Below, one piece after another: positions 1 through 8,063 of a stretch of 64,000 bases of DNA. Position 1 is the first letter of the stretch; each line of letters opens with the position of its first letter. Location of the stretch: contig NZ_JAMXWN010000004.1 of NCBI RefSeq assembly GCF_024125425.1, forward strand, positions 176,956-240,955. Direction: 5' to 3'. A program made the translations under genes and the position numbers. This DNA comes from Sporolactobacillus kofuensis (GTDB lineage: Bacteria > Bacillota > Bacilli > Bacillales > Sporolactobacillaceae). A model generated the notes under the pieces. It was not told where the DNA came from and searched no databases. It saw nothing but the letters and a program-made list of their open reading frames with translations.

Positions 1-12
1 TTTTAATTTTTT

Positions 13-75
13 ATCGATCGTTTTGAAAAATTTATCAGTCATTTTCAAAATTTTATCGATCATTTTCAATTTTCA
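13..75. repeat. 21-bp tandem array, 3 units (edge of window)
   Basis: Three units start at about 13, 34 and 55, each opening with ATCGATC or ATCAGTC followed by an A/T tract of the type TTTTCAAAATTTT. The period is exactly 21 bp. The last unit runs into the stop codon of the NERD gene. The three units match, in the same order, the last three units of the array at 1172-1297. The array may continue to the left of the window. Confidence 0.85.
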
Positions 76-1034
76 TGGAGTATATCCCTCGATAAATAGT
101 AAATTCTGGCTTTATTTTTTCCTTCAAAGTAATCGCATAGTGTATGAAGTAATCGTCTAGCAGTTAATTCAGATTTTAATAGTAGAAAATCCCTGCATTT
201 CTGATTCGTGATCTCTGGACCATAGATCAAAAAATAATCACGAAGCGCAGCTAAATGAGTATTTCGTGAGGCATGGCCGCAATTGCATACCCACTTTTGT
301 TTCATTTTGAGTATTGGTACCGTATCGCAATTCGGGCACTGGACACCTTTTATTATATCGTTAGGTTTTAGTTTAGTCGTGAATTTTTTAATCACCCGTG
401 TTTGATGGTTTGCGAGAAGTGCATCAGCTACCTTTTTCAGCGACTCATACGAGACATAGTCTTTAGAAAATTGTTGATTCACTTGGAGAAGTTCCGCTTT
501 GAGTTTGGCTCTTCGCACAATTTTTTTAATCCGATCATTTTTTAAATCGGTGACCTGAAGCTGGGCGGAAGAAGCAATAACGACTCGATCTACAATCGGT
601 ATGGATATCCCGTAGTATCGCTCCAGCCAATCAAGCAACTGCATGTTTAGATTCTCAGCTTGCAAAATTGGATCATCAAACACATCAGTTGAATCATCCA
701 CTTCCCGAATTAATTGATTTAAATCGGTATCAAAAGTCAGCTTTCCGATAATATTTTTCACTTCTAAAATGAGTGCAAATCTTGAGCATAGGATAAGAAA
801 ATCGATCTGAAAATGGTGATGGCCATCAAATAAGCGAAGATCATGAAAAATGAAGAAATCATCCTTGGGGAGATAACTAAGCGGATAGTCCAGCGACTGT
901 TCACCGCGAAAGCCTGCCATTGCTCTTTTGTAGAGCGACGTTAGATCGTCACGATACGCGCTCGGTTTTACTCGACGAATCAGTACCTCAAGCTGTGACA
1001 CATGGTAAGGAAGTTGAATGGGTTTTACGTACAC
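66..1034 (-). CDS. NERD domain protein with C-terminal zinc ribbon
   Basis: The 322-residue protein has a nuclease-related (NERD) domain at about residues 40-150. It shows the QIDFLIL strand and a following LILEVKN motif, the Asp and Glu-x-Lys pattern of restriction-endonuclease-like folds. A C-terminal CPNC...CNCGH cluster looks like a zinc ribbon. NERD proteins are predicted nucleases of largely unknown role, often near mobile DNA. The start is GTG after GAGGCGG. The gene is alone and is flanked on both sides by the same 21-bp repeat family; its last codons lie inside the repeat. It could be a DNA-processing enzyme or a defence remnant; no role is demonstrated. Confidence 0.8.
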   Translation of the reverse strand: MYVKPIQLPYHVSQLEVLIRRVKPSAYRDDLTSLYKRAMAGFRGEQSLDYPLSYLPKDDFFIFHDLRLFDGHHHFQIDFLILCSRFALILEVKNIIGKLTFDTDLNQLIREVDDSTDVFDDPILQAENLNMQLLDWLERYYGISIPIVDRVVIASSAQLQVTDLKNDRIKKIVRRAKLKAELLQVNQQFSKDYVSYESLKKVADALLANHQTRVIKKFTTKLKPNDIIKGVQCPNCDTVPILKMKQKWVCNCGHASRNTHLAALRDYFLIYGPEITNQKCRDFLLLKSELTARRLLHTLCDYFEGKNKARIYYLSRDILHEN

Positions 1035-1171
1035 GCCACCGCCTCACTTTCTTTTAAAAAAAGTTCGCCGGTAACGCTGTGCATTCCTTTTTGCATGAGG
1101 CCACTATTGAGACTATTTTGTGAACAATCTGTATGTATCGCTTAAGTAGATCCTACCTTTGTACTGCGTAT

Positions 1172-1297
1172 ATCGATCATTTTAAAAATTTTATCAGTCA
1201 TTTTGAAATTTTTATCGATCACTTTTAAATTTTTATCGATCGTTTTGAAAAATTTATCAGTCACTTTCAAAATTTTATCGATCATTTTCGAAATTCA
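1172..1297. repeat. 21-bp tandem array, 6 units
   Basis: Six units begin at 1172, 1193, 1214, 1235, 1256 and 1277, each ATCGATC or ATCAGTC plus an A/T tract. Spacing is exactly 21 bp, so the A-tracts recur every two helical turns. There are no spacers of unique sequence, so this is not a CRISPR. The stretch 1035-1171 before it holds nothing else recognisable. Confidence 0.9.
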
Positions 1298-1304
1298 CTT
1301 ACAA

Positions 1305-1571
1305 TCAGCTCTCTAAAATCAGATCAAGGCTCTGCTTGCCCCCATCGACGATCTCCTGGTTTTTCAGATCATGGCCATACATCAGCAAAGAAACAGTTGT
1401 GAAAATCGCTTTCCATCGAGCACGTACCCTCGTCGAAGCATCTGCTTCCCCATATTGTGAATAAAATAATTCTCGCCCGATTCTCGGCAAGAAACTGTAC
1501 ACAATCGATAGGTCTACAGCAGGATCACCGATATGGGCATCGCCCTTTTTCCTTCCATCATACCCTCTCAT
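1305..1571 (-). pseudogene. C-terminal fragment of an aminoglycoside/macrolide phosphotransferase-type kinase
   Basis: The frame reads GDAHIGDPAVDLSIVYSF and continues to LMYGHDLKNQEIVDGGKQSL, which is the C-terminal end of the APH/choline-kinase fold family. In this family the D-x-x-D-P-A-x-D segment follows the metal-binding aspartate. The catalytic loop and the whole N-terminal lobe are missing, so this 88-codon piece cannot be active. It stops abruptly beside a fragment of another gene, which suggests a deletion junction. The lost parent was probably an antibiotic kinase, but the exact substrate cannot be told. Confidence 0.6.
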
Positions 1572-1635
1572 TGTCTTTTCCTTTTATTAAAGATAATATT
1601 AAGTCAAATAAATACAACTTTTCACTGTTTGAATG

Positions 1636-1860
1636 TGAGTTGAGAAAGATATTCTTCCTACGCTTCCCTTCCCCACCGATGTAAAAGAAGCACTGATGGG
1701 TCAAGACAATGAACTTAGAACCCATCTGAGCGGCGTCCTATTACTCGAACAAGCACATTGGGCAGCATTAATCGACTACTTAGAACAATTCACAATTCCA
1801 AAACATGCCTACATGACAGCTTATCTCGATGCAATCCGGTGGCAGCAATATCTTCCTTAA
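1636..1860 (+). pseudogene. C-terminal fragment, probably of an EAL/HDOD (YuxH-like) protein
   Basis: An open frame without its own start codon reads LPFPTDVKEALMGQDNELRT, then LLLEQAHWAALIDYLEQF, and ends YLDAIRWQQYLP at a TAA. The pattern (small-residue hinge, DVKEALMG, LLLEQ-x-x-W) resembles the C-terminal end of YuxH-type c-di-GMP phosphodiesterase-like proteins. Only about 70 codons remain. It faces the kinase fragment and lies within a few bases of the convergent MFS stop codon. Family assignment is from memory of the family pattern and is tentative. Confidence 0.4.
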
Positions 1861-1864
1861 TCAT

Positions 1865-3052
1865 TTATAACCAATTCCGAGTGTTCTTTGTCAGCTGCGG
1901 AAGTGCCAACACTAATAATGCCAGCACACCGCCCATCACTCCGAAACTGATTGAAAAATTCACCCGCTCAATCAGCCATCCTGTAAACGGGAAAAGGACA
2001 ATCATCGTCACACTGAACAGCATGCTGGACACACTAAGCAATGTTGCACGGCTAGACGACGGAATCAGTTGATTAAAATAGTTGCTGAAGATTGGCTGAC
2101 TAATCGCGATCAGCACATTCATGCAGATAAAGCAGATGATCAGAACCGCAAGCTGATTTGTAAATGATACGAGAAGAAAAATGCAGAGCAAGAGCGAAAA
2201 CGTGTGAATAAGCATCATCTGCCCAGCTCTTTTTTCAATTTGAGGAGATATTTTCGCCCCGATGATTTGGAATACTGCAGACACAATCATTAATAGGCTG
2301 ATTTGAACGCCTTTAAATCCATTCTTGTCGATCAGTGATTGAAAGTAAAAATAATAGGTTGCGGCGACCCCTTGAAAAAGCGCAAAGAAGATCATTAGGA
2401 AGCGTAGCCGACTATTTTCCTTGAGAAAGCGTGCTGCATTCTTCAAGATCGTAAAATAACCAGTAACTTTTTCAGTCTTCTTCTCTTTTTTCTCCGGCTC
2501 CACCATCATGAACACAGATACTATCGCAAATAATGAGATGACAATCTGAATCCAATACACGCCTTCAAAGTAGCTGTTGACAAACCACCCGGCTACAAAA
2601 ATCCCTAAAGTATCCGCAAATTCATATATGGCATTAGTATTCGCCGACACCTTAATGTACTTATCTTTCGCATTCAGATTGCGCAATGATTCATAGACGA
2701 GCGCGTCAATCGTTCCGGAATTCAAATTATAGGACCATGCGGAAATGATGAACCCAACTGCAAACCAAAGGAAATCATGCGAAAAAATAAGGATGATGCT
2801 ACTGATTATTGCGCAAACGCGTCCCAAAATCAGAACGGCTCGATAGTTCAGCCGATCCGCAAGTGCACCGCTCGGCACCTCAAAAAGAAAACTGCTGACG
2901 TGAAAAATACTTTCCAGCAAGCCCACTTCGACAAGTGACATGCCGCGATGAGTCAAATACAGTACCCAAAGTGCCGTCACACCAAAAAAGGAACAGAAAT
3001 TATAAATATAGTTGTAACGCACATTGTTGCTTTTGCTTCTTCCCCACACCAT
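1865..3052 (-). CDS. MFS transporter (drug-efflux type)
   Basis: This is a 395-residue polytopic membrane protein with about 12 hydrophobic segments. The signature region LADRLNYRAVLILGR between segments 2 and 3 is the family loop GxLaDrxgrr, and a charged loop EPEKKEKKTEK marks the middle of the protein. It is most like multidrug or macrolide-type major facilitator exporters of Bacillales. The second ATG (3052) is preferred because GGAG lies 6 bases upstream; the ATG at 3055 is too close. The leader holds a terminator-like hairpin and a short overlapping ORF, which points to attenuation control. Substrate unknown. Confidence 0.82.
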   Translation of the reverse strand: MVWGRSKSNNVRYNYIYNFCSFFGVTALWVLYLTHRGMSLVEVGLLESIFHVSSFLFEVPSGALADRLNYRAVLILGRVCAIISSIILIFSHDFLWFAVGFIISAWSYNLNSGTIDALVYESLRNLNAKDKYIKVSANTNAIYEFADTLGIFVAGWFVNSYFEGVYWIQIVISLFAIVSVFMMVEPEKKEKKTEKVTGYFTILKNAARFLKENSRLRFLMIFFALFQGVAATYYFYFQSLIDKNGFKGVQISLLMIVSAVFQIIGAKISPQIEKRAGQMMLIHTFSLLLCIFLLVSFTNQLAVLIICFICMNVLIAISQPIFSNYFNQLIPSSSRATLLSVSSMLFSVTMIVLFPFTGWLIERVNFSISFGVMGGVLALLVLALPQLTKNTRNWL

Positions 3053-3074
3053 CATCCACTCCGTCCGTGCACAT
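3000..3074 (-). other. short upstream ORF overlapping the MFS start (candidate leader peptide)
   Basis: An ATG at 3074 sits 9 bases after a strong AAGGAG, better than the MFS gene's own signal. It opens a 24-codon frame (MCTDGVDDGVGKKQKQQCAL...) that overlaps the MFS start in another frame and stops at 3000. Translation of such a leader can control a downstream exporter. Coding status is inferred only from the ribosome binding site. Confidence 0.35.
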
Positions 3075-3118
3075 CAAAGAATACTCCTTATGTAAGACAA
3101 TCAACCTATTTATCGTAT

Positions 3119-3155
3119 CAAAAAAGGGTTCCCTGGCATAGGGGACCCCTTATTA
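3119..3155 (-). terminator. terminator-like hairpin in the MFS leader
   Basis: Read on the minus strand, GGGGTCCCCT pairs with AGGGAACCC (one mismatch) and is followed by TTTTTT. It lies 65-100 bases before the MFS start, with no minus-strand gene upstream for it to terminate. It is therefore a candidate attenuator. Confidence 0.5.
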
Positions 3156-3401
3156 TTGAAAGAACCGAATGGGTTCATCAATGACAAAATGCTTTAAACT
3201 TAGGCCCCTAGGTTTTGAAACTTATCCCTTAGACAAGCCAACAGGAGAGAAGCTCATTTTATTCAATTAACGATTGTCCTAGTAAACGATTGATTTTTAT
3301 CCCAGACAGATATACCGTTAATGATGAGCACATTAGTTTCCGCTCGATCCTATCTCTTAATCCTTTTTAGTGATTAATGATTTTTTTCAGGAGTGATTTT
3401 C

Positions 3402-5423
3402 TTGAGGAGTCGCGAAGTTATATTAAATTATGCAAAGGGTTTGCATACACGTACGGCTGCAGCTGTTGTCAATACGGCCGACGTGATTCAGAACAAATAC
3501 CAGGTCCGCTTATTCATTAACTTTCGTGACCGACGTGTACCCGCCACCAGTCTAATGCCGCTGGTTAATTTAAAGATCCGAGACAAGGACAGGCTAATAC
3601 TTATCGCATCAGGATCGCATGAAGAACAGGCATTGAATGAATTTGAGCACTTATTTGAAAGCGGATTCGAAGATTTAACCACTCAAACAATCAATGATAT
3701 TGATGACATTTTAAACGAAAATATGATTACGAACGAAGAAATTTTTCATAACATCGCAAATGGGATTATCGTCACGGATCAAGCCGATCGCGTGATTCTC
3801 TTTAACTCGTTTGCTGAACGTTTGTTCAAAATGTCGAGCGATCATGTCATTGGCGAACCATTCGCCTCATTACTCCCCTATCCTGATCTAGAGCTTAAAG
3901 CAGATGCGCCTGAAACGATGATCCGCAAGGTTATTCATAACCAGGTGCTCTTAATTACCCGACGACCGCTGGTAATCGATGGGAAGGCCCGAGGAACAAT
4001 TGCCATTTTGCAAAACATCTCCCGGCTGGAAAAAGTCAAAGGAGAATTGAAAGAGGTCAAAGAATTAAAAGAACGCCTTCAATTAATTTTGAAATTTGTG
4101 CAAGACGGGATCTGCGTCATGGATAAACAAGGCATCATCAATTATGTCAACGATGCCTATTTAAAAATACAGAAGCTCAAAAGGTCAGATGTTATCGGAA
4201 AAAGTATCAGTGAGCTGTCTCCTCATGGCGTCAGACAGACTGTATTAAAAACCGGCCATGGCGTAAAGAACAAAATTATTAAGAAAAACAACGACGTCAT
4301 GATCATCTCGAACGTCAGCCCGATTGTTGTCGACGATGAGCAAGTCGGCGCGATTTCGATCGTTAAAGATTTTCGTGAAATCCAACACCTTACTGAAAAA
4401 TTGAATCGCGTGACCTCGCGTGCCGAATATCTTGAAGAGGAATTGATCCGTTCGCGGAATCCAGAGAAGATCTTCAGCAATTTTATTGGTAAAAGTGGAA
4501 AGATTATCGATGCCCTATCCGTTGCCCTTAAAGCTGCACGCACGAAAGCAACGATCTTGATCCGCGGAGAAAGCGGTACAGGCAAAGAAATGATCGCCAA
4601 AGGAATTCACTATGCGAGCGCTTATCGCAATGGCCCATTCATTCGCGTCAATTGCGCATCGATTCCAGAGAATCTGTTTGAGAGCGAACTGTTTGGCCAT
4701 GAAAAAGGATCGTTCACCGGAGCTATCTCCCGCCGGCTTGGTAAATTTGAACTGGCGCAGCACGGTACGATTTTTCTCGATGAAATCGGTGAACTGAATA
4801 CACATATGCAGGCAAAAATTCTCCGCGTGCTGCAAGAAAAAGAGATCCAGCGTATCGGAAGTGAAACGGTTCAGAAGCTGGATATCCGGATCATCGCTGC
4901 AACCAACCGCGATTTAGAAGCGATGGTCAAAACCGGTGATTTCCGCGAAGATCTCTATTATCGCTTAAATGTCATTCCGATCTATTTGCCGCCGCTGCGC
5001 GAACGAAAGCAAGACATCGCCCTGCTCGTAGACTACTTCATGAATCGATTTCAAAATGATCGCGAGCACCCGCTTCTGGGTATCTCCAATGATGCAATGG
5101 AGTCCCTGCTCGCCTATGCATGGCCCGGAAATGTGCGAGAGATCGAGAACTTATTTGAACGTTTATTCACTCTGGTCGACAATGATTACATTGAAGCGGA
5201 AGACCTTCCCGCCTACATTCGCGGCAAAAAATTAAGCACGCAACATGTACAGGACCATGATCTATTCGCCTCCGACCGCGTGCTGCCGATGGATGACTAT
5301 GAAAAAGCAATCATCAAAAAAGCGCTGGAGAAATACGGGAGCTGCAATGCCGCGGGCAAAGCGCTGCATTTAAATCATAAGACCGTTGCTGCCAAAGCAA
5401 GAAAATTTAATCTTATCCAATAG
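3402..5423 (+). CDS. sigma54-dependent activator with N-terminal HPr domain (probable dha regulator)
   Basis: The 673-residue protein has an HPr-like domain (about 1-88, with the phosphorylatable-His motif GLHTRT), two PAS domains (about 105-205 and 225-330), a sigma54-interaction AAA+ domain (Walker A GESGTGKE, the loop GSFTGA, Walker B GTIFLDEIGE) and a C-terminal Fis-type helix-turn-helix. Such proteins bind upstream sites and remodel RNA polymerase-sigma54. The start is TTG at 3402, 8 bases after AGGAG; the GTG at 3393 overlaps that signal. It lies directly upstream of glpF-dhaKLM, whose promoter is of the sigma54 class. Dha kinase itself runs on PTS phosphate, so the HPr domain plausibly senses PTS state. 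Confidence 0.9.
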   Translation: MRSREVILNYAKGLHTRTAAAVVNTADVIQNKYQVRLFINFRDRRVPATSLMPLVNLKIRDKDRLILIASGSHEEQALNEFEHLFESGFEDLTTQTINDIDDILNENMITNEEIFHNIANGIIVTDQADRVILFNSFAERLFKMSSDHVIGEPFASLLPYPDLELKADAPETMIRKVIHNQVLLITRRPLVIDGKARGTIAILQNISRLEKVKGELKEVKELKERLQLILKFVQDGICVMDKQGIINYVNDAYLKIQKLKRSDVIGKSISELSPHGVRQTVLKTGHGVKNKIIKKNNDVMIISNVSPIVVDDEQVGAISIVKDFREIQHLTEKLNRVTSRAEYLEEELIRSRNPEKIFSNFIGKSGKIIDALSVALKAARTKATILIRGESGTGKEMIAKGIHYASAYRNGPFIRVNCASIPENLFESELFGHEKGSFTGAISRRLGKFELAQHGTIFLDEIGELNTHMQAKILRVLQEKEIQRIGSETVQKLDIRIIAATNRDLEAMVKTGDFREDLYYRLNVIPIYLPPLRERKQDIALLVDYFMNRFQNDREHPLLGISNDAMESLLAYAWPGNVREIENLFERLFTLVDNDYIEAEDLPAYIRGKKLSTQHVQDHDLFASDRVLPMDDYEKAIIKKALEKYGSCNAAGKALHLNHKTVAAKARKFNLIQ

Positions 5424-5424
5424 A

Positions 5425-5470
5425 AACCGTTGATATTGGTGCTTATTACCAATATCAACGGTTTTCTTGT
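5425..5470 (+). terminator. rho-independent terminator of the regulator gene
   Basis: AACCGTTGATATTGGT pairs perfectly with ACCAATATCAACGGTT over 16 bp around a 7-base loop, followed by TTTTCTTGTTCTTTTTT. Its inner part, TTGGT-N7-ACCAA, is also found before the second dha unit where no such stem exists, so it probably doubles as an activator site. Confidence 0.85.
5436..5452 (+). promoter_or_regulatory. putative activator site 1 (TTGGT-N7-ACCAA) upstream of glpF
   Basis: This inverted repeat lies 99 bases before the -24 element. The same TTGGT-N7-ACCAA occurs 98 bases before the -24 element of the second dha unit (25424-25440). Confidence 0.6.
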
Positions 5471-5479
5471 TCTTTTTTA

Positions 5480-5495
5480 CCATGTTCCTATTTGG
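5480..5495 (+). promoter_or_regulatory. putative activator site 2 (CCA-N10-TGG) upstream of glpF
   Basis: CCA-N10-TGG starts 27 bases after site 1 and ends about 40 bases before the -24 element. The second dha unit has CCA-N10-TGG at the same distances (25468-25483). Confidence 0.5.
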
Positions 5496-5534
5496 ATAAT
5501 TCAATTCTCATGCCCTTTTCGCTCTCCCACTCAA

Positions 5535-5551
5535 TTGGCATCAAAATTGCT
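5535..5551 (+). promoter_or_regulatory. sigma54 (-24/-12) promoter of glpF-dhaKLM
   Basis: TTGGCAT-N5-TTGCT matches the sigma54 consensus TGGCAC-N5-TTGCW with one change in the -24 box and correct spacing. It lies 36 bases before the glpF start, downstream of a sigma54 activator gene. Confidence 0.85.
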
Positions 5552-5586
5552 TAAGTAATTATGGCAAGAGAAAGGGGAGACGGACT

Positions 5587-6294
5587 ATGGAAGCGTTTTT
5601 GGGTGAATTGGTTGGTACGTTTATTATGGTTCTCTTAGGCGACGGCGCTGTTGCCAATGTCATTTTGAAAAAATCCAAGGCAGAAAATTCGGGCTGGATC
5701 GTGATCAGCGCTGGATGGGCATTCGCGGTCGCTCTTCCGGTTTGGCTTTTCGGTAGCATCAGCGGTGCGCATTTTAATCCTGCTGTGACCTTGGGACTTG
5801 CCTGCATTGGAAAGTTTCCTTGGAGCAGCGTGGGCTTATATATCACCGCGCAGTTTATCGGAGCCTTTCTTGCGGCTGTTGTTCTTTTCCTTCATTTCTA
5901 CAAGCATTTTGAAGCAACAACAGATCCAGCAGTTAAATTAGGCGTATTCTCCACTGGACCGGCAATTCGAAGCAAATTTTTCAACTTCTTTGGCGAATTC
6001 GTCAATACCTTTGTACTTTTGTTTGGCATTATTGGCATTGTTTCACAGAAAATGGCACCCGGGCTCATGGGGCTCGCAATTGGGATTCTGATCTTTGCTA
6101 TCGGACTATCGCTTGGGGGAACAACCGGATACGCTATTAACCCCGCGCGGGACCTGGCTCCGAGAATTGCCCATGCACTTCTCCCCATTCCCGGAAAGGG
6201 TAGCTCGGACTGGGCCTATGCTTGGGTACCCGTCGCCGCCCCAATTCTCGGCGGTATTTTCGGTGCAGCTGCCTATATTCTTCTCTTCCATTGA
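5587..6294 (+). CDS. glpF: glycerol uptake facilitator (aquaglyceroporin)
   Basis: The 235-residue integral membrane channel of the MIP family has six hydrophobic segments and both half-helix motifs: FNPAVT near residue 64 and INPARD near residue 185. The Asp after the second NPAR is typical of glycerol-conducting members. It lets glycerol or dihydroxyacetone diffuse across the membrane. The start ATG follows AAAGGGGAGA. It is the first gene of the sigma54-driven unit glpF-dhaK-dhaL-dhaM, so the imported substrate is handed to the Dha kinase. A remnant of a second copy lies at 25573-25665. Confidence 0.93.
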   Translation: MEAFLGELVGTFIMVLLGDGAVANVILKKSKAENSGWIVISAGWAFAVALPVWLFGSISGAHFNPAVTLGLACIGKFPWSSVGLYITAQFIGAFLAAVVLFLHFYKHFEATTDPAVKLGVFSTGPAIRSKFFNFFGEFVNTFVLLFGIIGIVSQKMAPGLMGLAIGILIFAIGLSLGGTTGYAINPARDLAPRIAHALLPIPGKGSSDWAYAWVPVAAPILGGIFGAAAYILLFH

Positions 6295-6333
6295 ATAAAA
6301 TAGCTTATCAAACGGAGACAGGGAGGCATCAAG

Positions 6334-7335
6334 ATGAAAAAATTGATCAATCAACCGGAAAACAGTTTGAATGAAATGCTGATTGGCATGGCGAAAGCAT
6401 ACCCTGATTATTTAACAAGACTCGACAATACAAACGTCCTTGTTCGTAAAAACTTAACTGAACAGAAGGTAGCCGTTGTCAGTGGTGGCGGCAGCGGCCA
6501 TGAACCAACGCACGCTGGTTATATTGGCCAAGGCATGCTCGACGCTGCTGTTGCCGGCGACATTTTCACCTCACCAACACCGGATCAAATCTATGAAGCA
6601 ATCAAAGCCGTGGACAGAGGCAAAGGCGTGCTGCTGGTCGTAAAAAATTACAGTGGTGACGTGATGAACTTTGACATGGCGAAAGAAATGGCTGAAATGG
6701 AAGGCATTGCGGTTGAACAAGTTATTGTGAATGATGATGTCGCTGTGGAAGACAGCACGTTTACTACAGGACGCCGCGGAATCGCAGGAACCGTCCTTAT
6801 TCATAAAATTGCCGGTGCAGCCGCAGAACGTGGATGGGACCTGCAAAAAGTTAAAGAAACAGCAGAAAAAGCGATCAAAAGTATTCACAGTATGGGCATG
6901 GCACTCAGTCCATGTATCGTCCCTTCCGCCGGAAAGCCCAACTTCACGTTAGCTGAGGATGAAGTCGAAATCGGCACCGGTATTCACGGCGAACCGGGTA
7001 CTCATCGTGAAAAGATCAAGTCGGCTGATGAAATTACGCAAGAACTTTTTGATAAAATCCAGGCGGATGCCCCGATTCAGTCAGGCGATGACGTTGCGCT
7101 AATGGTAAACGGTATGGGCGCTACCCCACTGATGGAACTTTATATCGTCAATAACAAAGCTCATGATCTTCTCGTATCGCTCGGTGCACACATCCACCGC
7201 ACCTTTGTCGGTGAATTTATGACCTCGATTGAAATGGCCGGAATGTCGCTGACCGTGCTGAAATTGGACGATCAACTGAAATCGCTTCTTGACGATGCCG
7301 CAGATACACCGGCACTCAAAGTAATCAAAAAATAA
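6334..7335 (+). CDS. dhaK: PTS-dependent dihydroxyacetone kinase, substrate-binding subunit DhaK
   Basis: The 333-residue DhaK binds dihydroxyacetone covalently and presents it for phosphorylation by DhaL. The conserved pocket is intact: SGGGSGHEPTHAGY near residue 50 (substrate His), NYSGDVMNF near 105 (catalytic Asp) and GIHGEPG near 220 (the His forming the hemiaminal). The start ATG follows GGGAGG. It is second in the operon, 39 bases after glpF and 18 bases before dhaL. A second full-length DhaK is at 25851-26846. The residues mark this one as a kinase subunit rather than a DhaQ-type regulator. Confidence 0.94.
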   Translation: MKKLINQPENSLNEMLIGMAKAYPDYLTRLDNTNVLVRKNLTEQKVAVVSGGGSGHEPTHAGYIGQGMLDAAVAGDIFTSPTPDQIYEAIKAVDRGKGVLLVVKNYSGDVMNFDMAKEMAEMEGIAVEQVIVNDDVAVEDSTFTTGRRGIAGTVLIHKIAGAAAERGWDLQKVKETAEKAIKSIHSMGMALSPCIVPSAGKPNFTLAEDEVEIGTGIHGEPGTHREKIKSADEITQELFDKIQADAPIQSGDDVALMVNGMGATPLMELYIVNNKAHDLLVSLGAHIHRTFVGEFMTSIEMAGMSLTVLKLDDQLKSLLDDAADTPALKVIKK

Positions 7336-7353
7336 ATAAGGGATGGATGACTT

Positions 7354-7986
7354 ATGGCAGAACTGAATCAACTAATTGGCGCTTTGAATCACGCCGCAGA
7401 CGTCATTGAAGAAAACAAACAGCATTTGACGGAGCTAGACGGAGCGATCGGCGATGGAGATCACGGAATCAACATGAGCCGCGGCTTCTCCTTCGTGAAG
7501 AAAACACTCGATGAAGGCGGGTTTCAAACACCGGCCGATCTATTCAAAAAAAGCGGTATGGCACTCGTTGCCCATGTTGGTGGAGCATCTGGTCCACTGT
7601 TCGGCACTGCATTCCTAAGAGCCTCAATGGCACTCAAGGATAAAACAGAGATCAATTCTGAAGATTATATCAGTATCCTCAAGGCTGCCGCTGAAGGAAT
7701 TAAAATGCGCGGAAAATCGCAAGCCGGTGAAAAAACAATGCTTGATGCCCTGATCCCCGCTTATGAGGCCGGCGAAACAGCATTGTCTCAAGGTAAAGAT
7801 ACTCAGGAAGTTCTTCAGGCAGTCAAAGCAGCCGCAAGAACAGGCGCTACAGATACTGAAAAATTAGTCGCTAAAAAAGGTAGATCCAGCTATCTCGGTG
7901 AACGAAGCCTCGGCCACCAGGATCCGGGAGCTGCATCCACCGCACTCATTCTCGGTGCAATTGCTGATTATTTTGCAGCTCTGTAA
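7354..7986 (+). CDS. dhaL: dihydroxyacetone kinase, ADP-binding subunit DhaL
   Basis: The 210-residue all-helical DhaL carries tightly bound ADP, which is rephosphorylated by DhaM and passes phosphate to dihydroxyacetone on DhaK. The metal/nucleotide motif AIGDGDHG is present near residue 31. GGASGPLFGTAF near 75 and KGRSSYLGERSLGHQDPGA near the C terminus are family hallmarks. It follows dhaK by 18 bases. The paralogue DhaL at 26868-27452 keeps the same motifs but is 16 residues shorter. Confidence 0.94.
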   Translation: MAELNQLIGALNHAADVIEENKQHLTELDGAIGDGDHGINMSRGFSFVKKTLDEGGFQTPADLFKKSGMALVAHVGGASGPLFGTAFLRASMALKDKTEINSEDYISILKAAAEGIKMRGKSQAGEKTMLDALIPAYEAGETALSQGKDTQEVLQAVKAAARTGATDTEKLVAKKGRSSYLGERSLGHQDPGAASTALILGAIADYFAAL

Positions 7987-8063
7987 GACAAAATGGGTAC
8001 TCTTTTTCATCCCCGACTTTTCATTAAGAACGTCACAATTAATAGAGAAAGGATTTGTTGAAA

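Noticed and set aside
1172..1297. CRISPR array
   Set aside because: Units follow each other without unique spacers and no cas genes are present; it is a plain tandem repeat.
5526..5536. CCCACTCAAT before glpF as a further copy of the guaA attachment site
   Set aside because: Only 10 of 15 bases match and no integrase or second copy lies nearby.
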